From assembly GCA_027886175.1 (NCBI GenBank), contig JAJNNQ010000009.1, positions 25,967,501-26,031,500 on the forward strand: a stretch of 64,000 nucleotides of DNA. The letters are read 5' to 3'. Within the stretch, counting starts at the first letter, position 1. The number at the start of each line of letters is the position of its first letter. Source of the stretch: Phylloscopus collybita (lineage: Eukaryota > Chordata > Aves > Passeriformes > Phylloscopidae). A program made the translations under genes and the position numbers. The notes beneath the pieces are model-generated. The model saw only the letters and a program-made list of their open reading frames with translations, was not told the origin of the DNA and did not search any database. Below are positions 1 to 14,260 of this stretch, in pieces.

Positions 1-3000
1 GAAGAAGGCTGAAATATGTATTACTGCATAATAGGCAAAAAATATATACTCCGTCAAATTGTGTCTGTTCTTGAGGAGACGTGATGAAATTATCAGAAAG
101 GGTTATTTAACAAATAGTACTAGAAAGGAGGTTGTGTAGGGGTCAAAAGTTTTAGAGCACACTTCTCTCTCCAGAAGATAGTTTATCATTTCTGCCTGCA
201 TTGGCACAAAGGGGACATGTAAAGATTATTTGCAGACCCACCCTGGGCTGAGCAAGTGTTGGTAGAATAACGTAATGTAGTCCTTCCTAGGTGAAAAGAT
301 AATGCAAATCATTATTAAATCAAAATAAAAACCGTATGCAACTTTTCTGTAATAAGGAAATTGGGGCAGAAAACAACCAACATTTTCAGTCAGGCACAAA
401 TCTACTTTTGATTTACATTCTGGAGATGCCAGCACTGAAGGGGCCCTGAGTTACAACCACCATAAAAAGGCCTAAGAATTCCAGTCAGGAAACTTCAAAC
501 TAACATGCAGTCTGAAATCTATTTATACTCATTAAGGAACCAAAATTGCTTTACAACAATTTTGAAGTTAGCATCATTTAAGATTTAAACAAAACAAAGT
601 TTCTAAGAGCTTGAATCACCATGCAAATTAATGGGATGCTTGAAAACAGAGGTTCAAGTAATAACAGGACCCAGTGACACATAATCCTGGGGGTTTTGTC
701 CTTTCTGGGCAATCTTGTAATAACACAGAGAACACGGGCAGCCATCAGCTCCATCAGGAGTGACCATGGATTGATGTTTCTGAGCTCTGCTTTTGCCAGG
801 CTTGTTTTCACTGTGGCAGATTTTTGCTGACAGATCAGCTGAATCTCGTTACTTCAAGGTGTCATGCTTCAGGAAGTGAACACCTTGAAATGTCACGACC
901 TTTCCCTGACAAGAAAAAATGTCACCAAAGAAAACAGAATAGAAGCAAAAGACAGTGAGGGGCTGGGGATCACAACTAAGGAAAACACTCTTATTGCACT
1001 CTAATAAAATAATAGACTTTTAATTGGAAATACAATTTCCACTTGAATGGCAGGTATAGAATACGTACAGTGGTTTATCAGCTGGTCAGTCCCTTGTGAA
1101 AGAGCATCTACTGCTCTCTTACTCTAGTTTGCCACAGGTGAAGCAGAGAACTAATGGAGCTACACTAACTTTAAACTGAGACTGAGCCAATTGTTAATAT
1201 ATTCTGTTCTGGAAATTTTTATTCCAAAGCTACAGCTGCAGTGTATGTCAGGGTGGGAGAGCAAATATGTCATTAGACATTTTGCTAGACATACATGATC
1301 TGACAGCTCCTGGTGTTAGTTCCTTGTGACAAATGCTCTGAATCTAGAGACAGCTTCTGATTTTCAAAAGTATTAAAAGGAAAAAAGAATTCACATGCTC
1401 TGTTGGCGTGAACCACACGGTTATGCTAAGGACAGGTATCAGGGGACATATATGAGCTTACACTAGCTGAAGTTTAACTCCAGATAATCTTACTGCCTGG
1501 TGGTTTAGGGCTGAGCTCTACATACAATAATCTATGAGGAGTTTTTCTCTATATTTATATACAGTATTCTATGCTGCATATAGAGGTTTTTCTCCATCTT
1601 CCAAATAGCAGCTGAAATTTTGGAGCTGGTGCAGCAAGGCAATGAAGCCCCAGCACTGGCTTTCCTTAGTGGCCAGCACCAGCTCTGATATCTCAAATTG
1701 GAATTTACAGCATGTCACTCAGAGCTGAACAAAGTCCTGGGCAGGTATGTGAGGGCAAAGGCAGCTACAGGGTGAGCTGCCCTGTTTTATGAAATCAGCT
1801 TTTCATTATGCAGTCATCACCACGTGCAGAATCATGCAACATGATGACCCAAACTTGTGAAGCTCAAATGGAAAGTATTATTTTCACTGATGAAAGTGAA
1901 ATCCCATAGAAGTTACATGGAAATATTCCCCAGTCTAATTGCCCAGACAACTTCTGTTATCATTGAAGAACACAATGCCATGCCCTGCGTCCTTTAGTGG
2001 ACTATGTTTTTCTGAAAGTCTGTGTGCATTTTCCAGTGCCATGGGCCAAAATACTTGTGCAGGATAGTACTTCTACAGGAACAGATACTTAAAGAGATTA
2101 ACCACTCCTGGTGTCCCCCAAGATGGAAGGTAAAGCAGAGTATGTGTTACCTGCTTTTCTCAAAAACAGGGAACAGAACTAGAAATTATTCGTGAAAGGC
2201 TAACAAGGACAACCAGTAATGTTTGAATGCCTTGTCTTGGTTTCTAAACATGGAAACACATACCCTTTCCCTACACAACTAAAAGAGAAGACCACAAACC
2301 ATCACACACACCCTATGTTACTTAGCTATAACGAACAGGCAGGCAAAAAAAAGAAACAAGGGATCAAAACCTCCTTCTTTCCACTGGGACAAGGCTCTGT
2401 ACACATTCAGGAGGCTCCTACATGGGAAAGGGGAGCAGATCCCTCTTTTTGCTGTATCCAAGAAGGTTTAAGGGGCAGGTGCACTGATAACAAGCTCCCT
2501 GTAACAGATGCCCTGGTTGCAGAATGACTGATCACCAGTATTTGCATTTTCCCCCTTTCAGATGGCATGATTTCATGACTTTCTCTCTTAATCTTCTGTC
2601 CTGCTTTGGGATCAAAGTGGTAATTTTTCTGTCTTTTTAAAGTCTGATTCAGAAGTGGGAGTTGGGTTATTTATCATCTTTCACAAAAATTAACACACTC
2701 CAGATATTTTGAATTGATTCAAATCACACCACATAATTTCCAGATTAAAGATCTGAAAAATCTTAAATGCCTCTGTGTGTTAGACAGACTTAAAGTCTTT
2801 CCTAGCTGAAGAACACTTAGTCTTAATGCTCATTTAGGCTTAATTCCATATACTGTGGGTGACTTACTCCTCCTCCTTTTAAAAATCTGAGTTGATAACT
2901 GTCATAAAGCAGCTGTAATATACATGTTATGCCTGTGCAATGGGTAGTGTAATATTATTATAAAGCTAATAATATTGTTTTATGATACATTTGTTGTTTG

Positions 3001-3292
3001 AAAATAAAGGTTCTCTGATTTGATTTTTATTTTTTCCCACCTTTTCCCCTATTTTGGCAGTATCCCTTTCTGCAGCTCCAAACATACAAGTCTTCTCTTT
3101 GGGATTCCTTGATATGTCTCCAGCTATGTATGACTCTTTGAACATGTCCACAACCACAGCCTCCTGTACCTGCAAACCATTTCACTTTACATGGTAGGCA
3201 GAAGATTTAAGAGATTTTTGCAGCCTCTATACGTCTCTCAGTTTACCAGTCCTGATTCACCCTGAATTACAACACACAGAACAGTTTAGGAG
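1..3292. other. Intergenic, nothing recognised
   Basis: AT-rich DNA with only short chance frames (longest about 100 codons at 2219-2527, unlike any family I know). No RNA gene, promoter island or clear repeat was seen. Confidence 0.7.
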
Positions 3293-3487
3293 AAGATCTT
3301 TAAGACTGAGACCAACTGTTAACCCAGCATTAAACCATGTCCCTAAGTGCCACATCTACATAGCTTTTAAATACCTCCAGGGATTGTGACTCCACCACTT
3401 CCCTGGGCAGCCTGTTCCAGTGCTCAGAAACCCTTTCAGTGAAGAAACTCTCCCTAATATTCAATCTAAACCTCCCTCATGGGCATT
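3293..3487 (-). mobile_element. CR1 LINE fragment, 3' region
   Basis: The + strand reads as the complement of a CR1 3' part, with landmarks such as CCATGTCCCTAAGTGCCACA, ACTCCACCACTTCCCTGGGC and AGCCTGTTCCAGTGCT. It is 5'-truncated and diverged, and non-coding. Confidence 0.85.
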
Positions 3488-6400
3488 ACATAAAGATTTT
3501 CACCGTCTGAGTACAGACTTTGCTTAGAAAAAGAACAGTCTTAGAGATAAGTGTACCCAGGAAGCATGAAACATTATGTTAAGGTCTCTAACAAATCTAT
3601 TACTTTCTCATTATCTCTAATTACTCATAAGTCTTTTTTAATCTTGCAGTAACACTTTAAAAGCACATCTTTCTTCTTTTGCTGCTGCAGACATATGGGG
3701 TGATCGGGTTACTTGTACATCATCTCCATCCCACAAAAAATAGTTGAAAAATAATGTCCCTGAAGCCAGATGATTGTAAAAGTCAAGCAGGAATTGACAT
3801 CTCTTCTCTGGACAGATCTAAGTCTTTGAAATATCTTTGATGAGGGCTGCAACCTTTGTCACTGTGGCTCTTCTTTTCTGAATTGCCTGATGTTCCTGGC
3901 GTTGTCAAGGAGACAGTGGGATGATTACAGTCCGAACCCAAGGAACTCAAACATAATGCTGTGTTCCAGCCATTTAAAAAGCAGTAAGCTCGTGATGTAG
4001 GAGTTTAAAATGAGCTTTTATACCTCAGTTGTATTTTCAGATATGTAATACCCCTGGGGAATAATGGATGGAAACTGGGGTTATAACAATATGCATTCAA
4101 ATAATTTTAAAGACATGTAAATTCTTCATTTCAATCTAGAGAATCACCACACACACCTATTACAGGCCAGTTCTTTTCTTTCGGGTTGTCAAGACATTCT
4201 TAAGGAAGCAAGTCAGTGAGCTTTTAAAAATAATGCGTCTGATGGATTTTTTTATTGCTAATAACTTAAATTTTTTTTCTTTGTTATTTTACTAAAAATA
4301 AATTAATTTTAAGAAAGGTAAATCACTTTTGGGAAGGGGAAAAATATTCTTGTTTCTTTGCCAAACTTGTGACCTTGTATTAATTTGACACTTTTCCTTG
4401 CTGCTCCCTCCAGACTCCCCATCCAATCAGGTGGATTTAGGAAAACGTCAGCAATTTGTTCATCTTTACTGGTGAAATAACCGATAAATGTTAAGAAAAG
4501 AAAGAAAACAGGTTTTAGCTAAGAATGTTGAGGACAGCACGGTGTGAAAATCTCTGACTTCAAGGAGGCTGCATTATTATTGAGAAGAAAAATATAATAA
4601 TAAGAAAAAAACTTGAGCCATTAGTCTAAATTTATGCATGGAGTAAGTGTGGATATCCTGGTATCTGTTTTTCCATCTTTATACCAGATCCAAATGTAGT
4701 CCAGTGTCAAAGCAGAAGTGGCTTTTTTTTTTAATTCTGCCAAATAATGTTGCACTTTCACACCAGATCATTTTCAAGGACACCAACTGATGTGATGCCA
4801 GCTACATGAGACAATTCTCTGGACCACAGAAAATTGATTTTAAAAAATGGAACTGAATTACATAGGTACATGGAATTCTGGCAGTAAAAATTAAACATAA
4901 TGAGAGATGAAGCATTCTGATTAAAGGAGTAAATTTGTTGTTAAATAACCAGTGGAGTCCAAAATCAGCAGCTGTTTTCTGCGTAAGATAACAGTGGTAG
5001 ATGAAGTTGCACAGTAAGTCCCCCTCCTTCTCATTGCTAAGAAATTAACTGCTTTTCCTGGTCACCAGGACAAGACCAACTTGTACCAGCTCCAACCCTG
5101 CAGCAGGGGTTAGGTCAGCACACTGTTCTCCTGGTGCCTTGGTACTGCAGGAGATACTTGGTGTTCATCAGCATGCAAATGGGGGACACTGGAGGGCATC
5201 AACCTCCACTGCTGTGTCGTGCTGAGAGAAGATTCTTTAAAGGTGAATAACTCTCTGTTGTTGCCTGGACAGCTTTTCTTAATCTCCAGCAAACCGTGCT
5301 TTTCCTCTCCTTTCTGACCAAATGTCTGAAAATTATATCCTGCAGGCAAGAATTATCCATTAAAAGGCTTCATGCTGGCATTCAGTTACCTTCCAAGGAA
5401 AGGAAAGGTATGTGTGCCTTACCTTGATTAGTCAGGAGAAGATTAATAAGGCAGGTACGCAGCACAAGCACTGAAGTGATTGTCAATATGCCCATCTGTA
5501 GGATTTAGCAGTACTAATAGTGGATCTAAACAGAAATAATAACAATTTCCAGCCTGCTTTGAATTTGCTTATTTCATGATATCAACAACACACATTGAAA
5601 TTTTAGTAATAACCCATTTACATTTTTAACGATTTAAGTTCTGGGTGCTGGGACTGCAGAACACTAAAGAACATCTCAAAACTATAATTATGAGTCCTCA
5701 GACTAATGTTCTCCCCTTTTATGACAGCCAACCAAACTGCTAAATATTTAATGGTGCAATGAGTAGGAGTGTAGAATGGGCCAATTTAATCTTTCTTTAC
5801 TTGGCTAAGATGGCTCTTCTGTTATCCTGTGTGTGTGGCATTAGCAGTCGTGTATCATTAACCAGAACAGCAGATAACAAGTTCATCTGCACATTACTCC
5901 AATAGCCTGTTTTCCAAAAGCTCTAAAGGCCAAGTTTCTTTCAGATATTTTCCTCAAGTGAAGAACAAATGTCAGGTTGACTTAAGAGCTGTTATTCTCT
6001 TAATTTTCTTTGTGATGATTGTTTTTCCTAGCTAGTTATAGGGTTTTTCTCCTAGCTAGACAAATACAATTTGTCTTTGAAGGTAACTAGTATAAACTCC
6101 CCCCCCCTACCACTCACTGTGCCACAGACTTCTCACACACAGGTTTTTAAATTTTGCCTCCCTCACTGGTGCAAATGGTTGAATGCACTAATGTGTTACT
6201 CCAAGCAGCCTAAATGTGATACCTATGAAGTGGTGACTGTACAAGTGATGCCCAATACCTTAAGCATCCCAAGATCCTTTCAGGAACAGTAGTCCCTTTG
6301 GACCAGCTCTGCTGTAGCTTATGATCTAGCATGTGTCATTTAACTTCATACTCCACTTTCCATATAAGAGGGGAAGTTAAGGCACTCACCCACAAATTAT

Positions 6401-9400
6401 GCAAAGGTAACACAGCTGTGTACAGTAACAAAACATTTGATCCTAAGGTGATAAGGAGCTCTGACATAGCTGGAGGAGTGATGGCCCTGAACTGACAGGC
6501 TTCTCTCTGACACCTACTCTCTTTTGCCCCGGAGCAGTTAAAAAAAGGAATAGAAATTGAACACCATCTAATTTATGAGAGGAACATAAGGAATTTTCCA
6601 TCCTTCAAATATAATGCCACACAAGCTGTAAATGAATCCTGCCATATTCAAACATTTTCAGCAATGACAAGAATACTCTAAATTACAGATAATGAAATCA
6701 ACTACAGATTTACGCAGAGAGAAAAGTGTAATAAAGTCTTGTTCATTCCCCTAAAGACCCAGGGAGAATTTGATATACTATGTGAGAAGGTGTTTCAGGG
6801 GCAGACTATCCATTGAACATCCTGAGATGCTTTTTAAGGCCTCGTCAATTCTATACTTAAAACTTCACCAGTGGAAGTCTCTGTAACAGACATTAATTTC
6901 CACTAAAATTTCAGGCTTTTGGTCATTGTCAGACTGTAAAAGTAATCCTGAACCTGTAATGGTGAATCCTAAAAGTGCCTCTATAACTTAGTGGACAGTC
7001 TGGAAAAAAAAGAGTTTTGGGAGTGACCATGGAGGCAGAGAGCAGAGGGCTCTCCTGGGGCTCCAGCTGGACCTGGGCTACAGCTTACATGCTGTTAGGG
7101 GCAGGAGAGCCCTGTTACACTGGGGAGATTGTCTCTCATGGTGTACAGCTAAACACATCTGCAGGGCTGATGTCTCTTAAAAAGCTTATTGCTCAGGGCC
7201 CAAAGGCCCTAGGGAATCCAGGGTTTCCTGGATCGTTCCAGGATCCCTGAAAAAGCAACTGGGTTTGGAGAATTTAGCAGAGGCTGTAGTGCAATTAGGA
7301 TAGCAATCAGTGATATAAGGACCTGACCAAGGATGCCACTTGGAGAATAACCCTGAAGTGTCCTAGGATTATTGGGCTGAGGCTGTCCACATACAGGTAA
7401 TGAGTGACAGTTCTCTCTGAAAGAGTGCCTTGCCTGGGAAACAAAGTGTCTTGGATAACAAAACACAAAAAGCCAGTTTTTGCACAATTACACCTGAACC
7501 TTGAGCCTAACCACAGCATGAAGAATCCAGAGCAAATCATCTATCTCCAGTTTAGCCCACACTTGGTTTGGTAATTTATTCTTTTTTCTGCCTGCTACAG
7601 CTCAGAGCAGAACATGGTCCCCAGGCTGATGAGTAATAAAAATAAGAAAGACGACAAGGACAAAAACAGTTTGGTTCATACCAGAGTAGGAAAGTTGTCC
7701 TGAATTATTTACCCTGCAGTTTTTCCTTCACAGTTGTTGTTGCACTCCCATGTTCACACTGTAACACTGTTCACACTCCCATAAATTTACCTACAGTAAA
7801 CAAGTAAAACATAAAAGATCCATACTGTGTGGAACCAGCAGTAAAATGTTTGAGTTGGGAAAGCTGTATTTCAGCACTAGCCAGCTGCCTGCCTGTTGTT
7901 CAGAGGTTTCAGAGGGCCTCTTTTACTGCTGGCTTTCCATTTTCCCAGCCTGGGAGAGCTGCTTCCATGCTTTCCCTTACGATGTGCCCACACTGGGGGG
8001 ACACACTGGGGATTGGAAGTGTCTCACTAGGTGGGAGCACCACTACAAGAAGGACAACCCATGGAGCCCTTGTGGCAGGAGCCCAGACACAGGAGCAGCT
8101 GCCCCAGCCACTGCCCACAAAGTCTTCACATGGGAATCGCTGTCACTCCTGACACTGCTCACCCCCATCACACCTCACACTTCAGAGCTCTTTGGGCACA
8201 AGCTTCTACTCATTACATGAATATTAATTACAGCATTACATGAAAAAGAACTGAAGTTGCTGTAATACTTCCCCACTTTCCCAGCTTTGCCCTGGAGCTC
8301 AGAAAGCCTCATCATGACAATTCCCCTATCTGCCTGCTCAGTGTCTTTCTGGCCCAGGGTAAAATTGGTTTTTCATAATGAATGCATTCAAGCACAGCCA
8401 TGGAGCCTGTTAGCTTTATTCAGCAGGGGTTTTTAATATTCTTTTAAAATGAACTGCTATGTAGTCACTATCCTAAAGTCAAATCCTTGAGCTCTTATTA
8501 GCATTGTCTGAGTAAAAGGGTGCAGGCAGCTCTTGGGAGAGTTTCCTCAAGTATATCTTGGGATTTTGACATCTAAACTGTTTAAGGCTGTGTTTATCCC
8601 AAAGAGCACTAAAAGTTCCTGCTCTGGCTATGGGAGCCTGACTCTGTGATAGTGTCCCTGGCTAGGTTTCACCTAGGTCACACCTTTCAGGCAGCAGAAA
8701 TGAAGAATCAGTGCAGGTTTAATTTTTCTTGTGTATTCAAGACACAGCTGAGGTACATACCTAATTTCAGGAGCCAGGAAGGACTAAAGTAATGAACTTA
8801 AAATACTTAAATACTTAAAATACTCAAGCAAATCCACAGCTTGGCAGTGCATGTCCCCAGATGAAGAGAGGACAAGAGTTGACATGGACTAGGACTACAG
8901 GAGGGTGCAGTGCAACAGATGCAGAAAAACTGTACAAGAGAGAGCTCCTATCTTCCCAAAGCACACTCCACACGAGGCACAAATACACCCAGAAGATGTA
9001 TCCATATTTGTATACATCCAGGCAGGCTGGATATGTTGGTGTTGTTTTCTCCAGGGTCATTGTCTCTGTGGACCTCTGCAGACCTCACACATACACAGCA
9101 AGGGTAGTAACTATAGCACTAGTCACTCAGTCTCTCCTAATGGTTATTCCAGACATGATCCTGTGGGATACATTAATAGCAAGAATGACTTTTTAAATTA
9201 CCCAAATGTCTCAAGGGGCACCTTCTACTTCTAGAGGCACACTGTAAAGGAAAGGCTCCTTAAGTCTATTCCTTCAAGAGACTCTTTAAAAGTCTCGTAA
9301 GGAAAGAACAGTATTTGACTTTATTTAGTTCTCTCTTTCTCAGTGGTACTATTATTTGGAGGGCATGTTAATGGATCAACGGATCTTGAACATAAATTTT

Positions 9401-12254
9401 CTCTTGCCCAGGTTCTGGTAGTGGATTTGCCTAAAAATCCCTGAAATTGCAACTCAGTATTCTTTGAGTGAGAATCATGAGGCAAAGGGTTGCATTTCCG
9501 ACCTCAGTAGCCCTCATTTCATGATAAAAAGAAGACAATAAGCTAACTGTTAATGGCAACACATTATGAAGAGGTTCACTCACCTTCCTCAATGGGCAAT
9601 AATTTTTATAGACTCATAGTGGAAAAAAAAAATTCTTTTCGAGGGTTTGTCCTGCCTCTCATAAAAAATTTCAATTTTGAATTTACTTGATTCCTATCTC
9701 TGGGAAAGCAATTTATCTCACTTGTTACAAGGATATTGGAAAAGAGGAAGTTGTGTGTATCTTCTAGCACAGACTGGATCTTTATGTACACACTTTTTAG
9801 GGTGAAGCCATGGCACTTGAGGCCATTTTTTATTGAGTGTAATTGTGCATACAACCTACAAACATTATGTCAGCAGATGCATGCAAATCATATGTTGACT
9901 TAAAATTAATAAATGGGGAAAAAAATCTATTGTCTTTAGCTCTGAAAAGAGGCTGTTCAGAGTTAAGTGTGCCATATATTAAGATAAATATGATGACCTT
10001 GTTTATAATAAATTGTATTTCATAAACACAGGCCCACAGGAGTTCACTAGATCTGCAAAATAAAGATGTTCAAAAAGGCACGTGGTATTTGGGCAGGGTA
10101 TAGAGGGCATACACACAAGTTTTAGAAAATAAAAGATTATACAAAAGTTATTAGAAGAACCACACAGCTTCTTTTCTGAAGATTCAAGAGGCTATATTTT
10201 CACCTTACTGTAAATATAATCAACATATTACATTTATTATTTATGTATAAACTACTGCTAAGTATGGGATTTTTATAGTCCAGTTCAGACTGCTGATGAA
10301 AAGTAAAATAAGCTGCAGATGGTTTGCTCAAAGAAGACAGCAAAGCAAACAAAAAAACCAACACCAACATATATAGCCCACGAAACAGACCATGAAATAG
10401 GAGTATGCACTGATTTCTACATTATAAAACACTTTTTAATTACAGTATTGCTTCATTTGGAGGACAACAAATTTTAATAAAAAGCTTTGATTTCTTGCTT
10501 TGGAAAAAGAATTGATTCATTGCATTTCCACATTTTCCAAGTCCTCCAAATCTAAAAAAAACCCAGTTTGTTCTTTGAGGCATAACTAAAATAAAATTAA
10601 CAACCTGAAAATCTTTGCCTAAGGCTAAACAGTTCTTTGCCAAGTCCTTCAAATTTACAACTAGAGGATGTATTTAACTTTTGCTCACTTCTCTTATTGC
10701 AAGTTTAACCTGTTTCATTATATTCTTCCCAGATACAATGCACTTAAAAACTCTCTGCAAGACGTAGGATGGTGTGGTAGAGCTTGCCAGCTCTAAACCT
10801 GTTTCCTTACAAATGGCAAGCTTTCCATTTTCATCCTTCTGTTATTGGGACTGGCAATAGTAGTGACATTAAATTCTTCTCCAAGCCTCTCTGGTTTTCT
10901 TTGTGTTCTCCCAGAAAACAACACAAGTCTGTGTGCTTCAGAAAGACTCACTTCTTACATTGGAAGAAGTTGCTTCTGTTTCCAGTTACTGGTATTTTAT
11001 GACTATTTTCACGTAACACAGGCATTCTGGTAAAAAAATCCACTCTTTTCCCTATAGTTCATATATAAATATGTTCACAACTTCTACATTAACACAGCTA
11101 CATTTACAGTAACTTTGCAAACTAGCTCTGCTGATTCAGCTCAAGTACAGGTGAGCTCTACAAGCCACCCCCAATTCCAGTACGATTTGCTCTGGCTGGC
11201 TGGGTGGTAGTCCTGTGAGGCCTGAAGCAGATTCCCACAGTACTGCTTTGAAGTAACTCAAAACATGCAGAGACTGAACCTAAGGGTACAGCCTGAGGAC
11301 AGTCAGTGAAGACAGAGGCTAAAATACACTATAAAACATATTAAACATAATTTATTCTTTTATCTCTGACAGCACATAATAGCAAACAGGATATAATTGC
11401 TCAATTGCAAACTCATTTTTACCTACCAAGTAGCAAATAACTGAGAACTCCAGCACATATCATTACAGAAATCTCAAACTGCATGTGGAATATCTGAGAT
11501 GTTAAACCAGCACTGCAAGGTACTTTAAGTAAGTATTGTGGTTAGGAAAGCATTATGACTTCCTACAGAGACAGGCTAAGCTAATGTTAGATGGAGTTGA
11601 AACAAAGAAGGTGTTTTGAAGCAGGATGATTCCTAATTTCCCTTTCCATTGTAATGAGGCATGCAACCTTGCCACAGTGAAGAGGGGGAAAAATGCTCCT
11701 TGAAGGTGCATAAAGATACATAGACTGGTGTAACAGGATTCCAGAAGTCATGATTCAGTTTGTGGTTGCTGGGCTGTGCTCCAGACACGCTCCCTTGGGT
11801 ACTTATGGACTAAGAGCAGGCGGCCAGGGCAGCCACCCAGCCACATCTTAGCCCACCCTTCAAACTCTTCCACCTGCAACATAAATACTGCAACATAAAC
11901 ACTACTAAAATAGCAGTATTGTGCTGGGAATTAGTGCTTTTAGAAATCTGCTTGTTTTTCTGCTTGTTTCAGCTGTGAATCCCTAGGGACTCTGAGCACA
12001 CGCTGACCTGGTGTTTTGGACAATGACAGCAGCCAGATAATTGATAATTAACCCCTTTGCCCTCTGCTGCTCCCTCTGTGTCTGACACTCCCTCAATTAT
12101 TTGAGCTCCGCACACGAACCATGCAGATGTCAGCACTGCTCAGCACACACATCACATCTTACAACTTGCACCAGGGTTTGGGCCCAGAGGTGAACTGGAC
12201 AGTCTTCCAACCTGGGAGAACTGCTGAGGCAAGCAAATGGAGTTGTTCTTAATG

Positions 12255-12258
<4 letters not shown>
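3488..12258. other. Intergenic, no gene recognised
   Basis: AT-rich sequence with a few moderately GC-rich patches (about 7020-7260, 7830-8200, 8850-9100) where overlapping short frames occur on both strands. None shows conserved domains or a splice-consistent exon chain. Confidence 0.65.

Positions 12259-12287
<29 letters not shown>
12259..12287. repeat. Poly-A tract (29 bases)
   Basis: An uninterrupted run of 29 A, flanked by GGGGT and GGGTG. No SINE or LINE body is visible next to it, so it is treated as a simple repeat. Confidence 0.95.
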
Positions 12288-12290
<3 letters not shown>

Positions 12291-12928
12291 TGACTTTTCA
12301 AGAAAAAAAACTGCTGTTCAGGCCCTACCCTCAGCCATGCTGCAAGCTCAGAGGAACACGAGCTCTGTCTGGGATGGTCTGCTTTTGCCTTGTGGCATGT
12401 ATGCACAGCTACCAGCCATCACCCCTAAGAAACACATGTATGGTCAATCATCTTTCTCCTTTGTTTTACTGCCCATAAGGTCTTTATAATATTAGTATTA
12501 ATTAATCCAGTAATAATTTAATTCATAGATAATTTGTTGTTAATTTAACAGCTAACTTTCTCGACAAAATCTGTATTTCAACTTCTATTAACTTGTATTT
12601 TAAAACTGTAATATGCTAATTTTCTGATGCCTGCCTCCTTTTGAATCACAGGAATGTTGAATACTAACTCATGCCTTGAGCAATACAATGTGAAGTATCA
12701 TCTACTGAAAATACTGGTAGGAAAAGCCATGGTGAGTAATGGGAGGAATCACTCCACAGCCTATGCAGGAGGACCTAGGAAAGTGTCTCAATGCACTGTG
12801 GTTATTTTCAGTCCTGCAGTAATTTTTGTCAATGAGGCATCAGTCACCCAAGACCTAGTACATGCAGCAAACAAACTAGGGCCAGAGTTCAAATACATGC
12901 AATCAGAAAGACAGCAATAGTTTTTTTG

Positions 12929-13072
12929 TGGTGTTTTGTTTTGTTTTGTTTTGTCTGGAATAATTATTTTGGTTGGAAAGGGCTGATTTTTTGCAAGCAT
13001 AACACTTGCACTTTGAAAGTTAAAAGTTGAAAAAAATACCAAACCAAACCAAACCAAACCAAACCAAACCAA
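12929..13072. repeat. Two pentanucleotide arrays: (TTTTG)n and (AAACC)n
   Basis: GTTTTGTTTTGTTTTGT lies at about 12931-12953 and six AAACC units at 13041-13072, separated by about 90 bases of ordinary sequence. The arrays are partly complementary in composition. Confidence 0.9.
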
Positions 13073-13907
13073 GACTCAGGGAGAACAAGGAAACTAAGAA
13101 AGGATAGTGGGAACTAAGAAAGGATACTGGTGAGCATGGCAATCACATAATTGATATAAGCCTGGCACCAAGCTGGTTTTTAGACTTGTAGACATGCAAT
13201 GTTAGTAATATAAGGCAGCTCTTAACCATTCTGCACTTATTAAAAGAAGGAATATATTATTATATATAATAATATCCTTTTATCCTATCCATAAAATCCT
13301 TTTATGTCAGTCTTCGTTCATTGAGCATTGTTCATTGTGTGTGTGCTTGTGTGGGTATGCACAAACATTGTGAAGAGCCTAGATATTTTCTCTAACAAAC
13401 AGTAAGATCCCAGTCTCTTTTCCTCCTTTCCCACAGAAGTATTAGTCTCTGAAGCAGGATATAGTATCCACAGCATCAGCTTTACCCAAGAGACAGATTT
13501 CCGTTTAAAGCCATTGTACGTTGACAGTATCTCTAAAACTCCTGTTCATCAAGCCTGGATTTGTTCCGGTGAAAGAAGCCAGGATGACACAAAAATAAAA
13601 CATTCCCCAGATTAATGAAATGCTGAGCACTTTAAAACAATTTTCCCCTTCCAATAAGGAGCAAAGAAGTTTCCAAACCAATTTTCCTAAATGCATGTTG
13701 ACAAGCTTCGCAAGGGAAAGCTTTTTATTATTTTACTCCTCAACAAAACAAAATTGCTTTCAACTTAAAAATCCCCGGACATCTGTCTGACAGCATCTTG
13801 GTAACATCCTAGAGGCTGACAAAATGCAGTAGAATATAGGCCACTGCTTTCAGGGGCCAACAACTAGGTGCAGAAGCAGTGCCTTGTAGTTCACATTGCC
13901 ACAGGAG

Positions 13908-13931
13908 CAGCAGCAGCAGCAGCAGCAGCAG
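13908..13931. repeat. (CAG)8 trinucleotide repeat
   Basis: Eight perfect CAG units in intergenic DNA. Frames through it read poly-Ser or poly-Cys in short open stretches with no other gene-like property. Confidence 0.95.
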
Positions 13932-14173
13932 AGCTCAGGTGCTGCAGTTGAAGCCCCAGCTCTCCAAGGGTATTGATGAGATCCCTCTGTCAGTGTGCCC
14001 AGTGCTGGAAGGCTCTCAGGAGAGCACAGAAGGACTAGGGTCACTGCCAGGTCAAAGCCTGGCTGGGAGTTACTCTTGGCTTTGTAAGATGTTTTCTTAA
14101 CTTCTTGATTTAGAGCGTTAGAAGGCAGCTACATGTCTGACTCTAAATTCTAGGTTTATCTGGCAATAAACAT

Positions 14174-14260
14174 AGCTTACTTTGATTTGCCAGATATTTC
14201 CATGCCATTCCATTTGACTTACTTATCAGCTTATTTTGATTTGCCAGATATTCCCATGCC
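14174..14260. repeat. 33-bp direct repeat, 54-bp offset
   Basis: 14174-14206 and 14228-14260 both read AGCTTA(C/T)TTTGATTTGCC followed by AGATAT and CATGCC, matching at 31 of 33 positions. This is a local duplication. Confidence 0.9.

Noticed and set aside
7829..8243. Overlapping frames of 70-124 codons
   Set aside because: A modestly GC-rich patch with frames open in several phases and on both strands, with no recognisable domain or splice structure.
13879..14100. Small gene with a homopolymer tract from (CAG)8
   Set aside because: Short isolated frames with no domain, no splice-consistent neighbours and openness on both strands.
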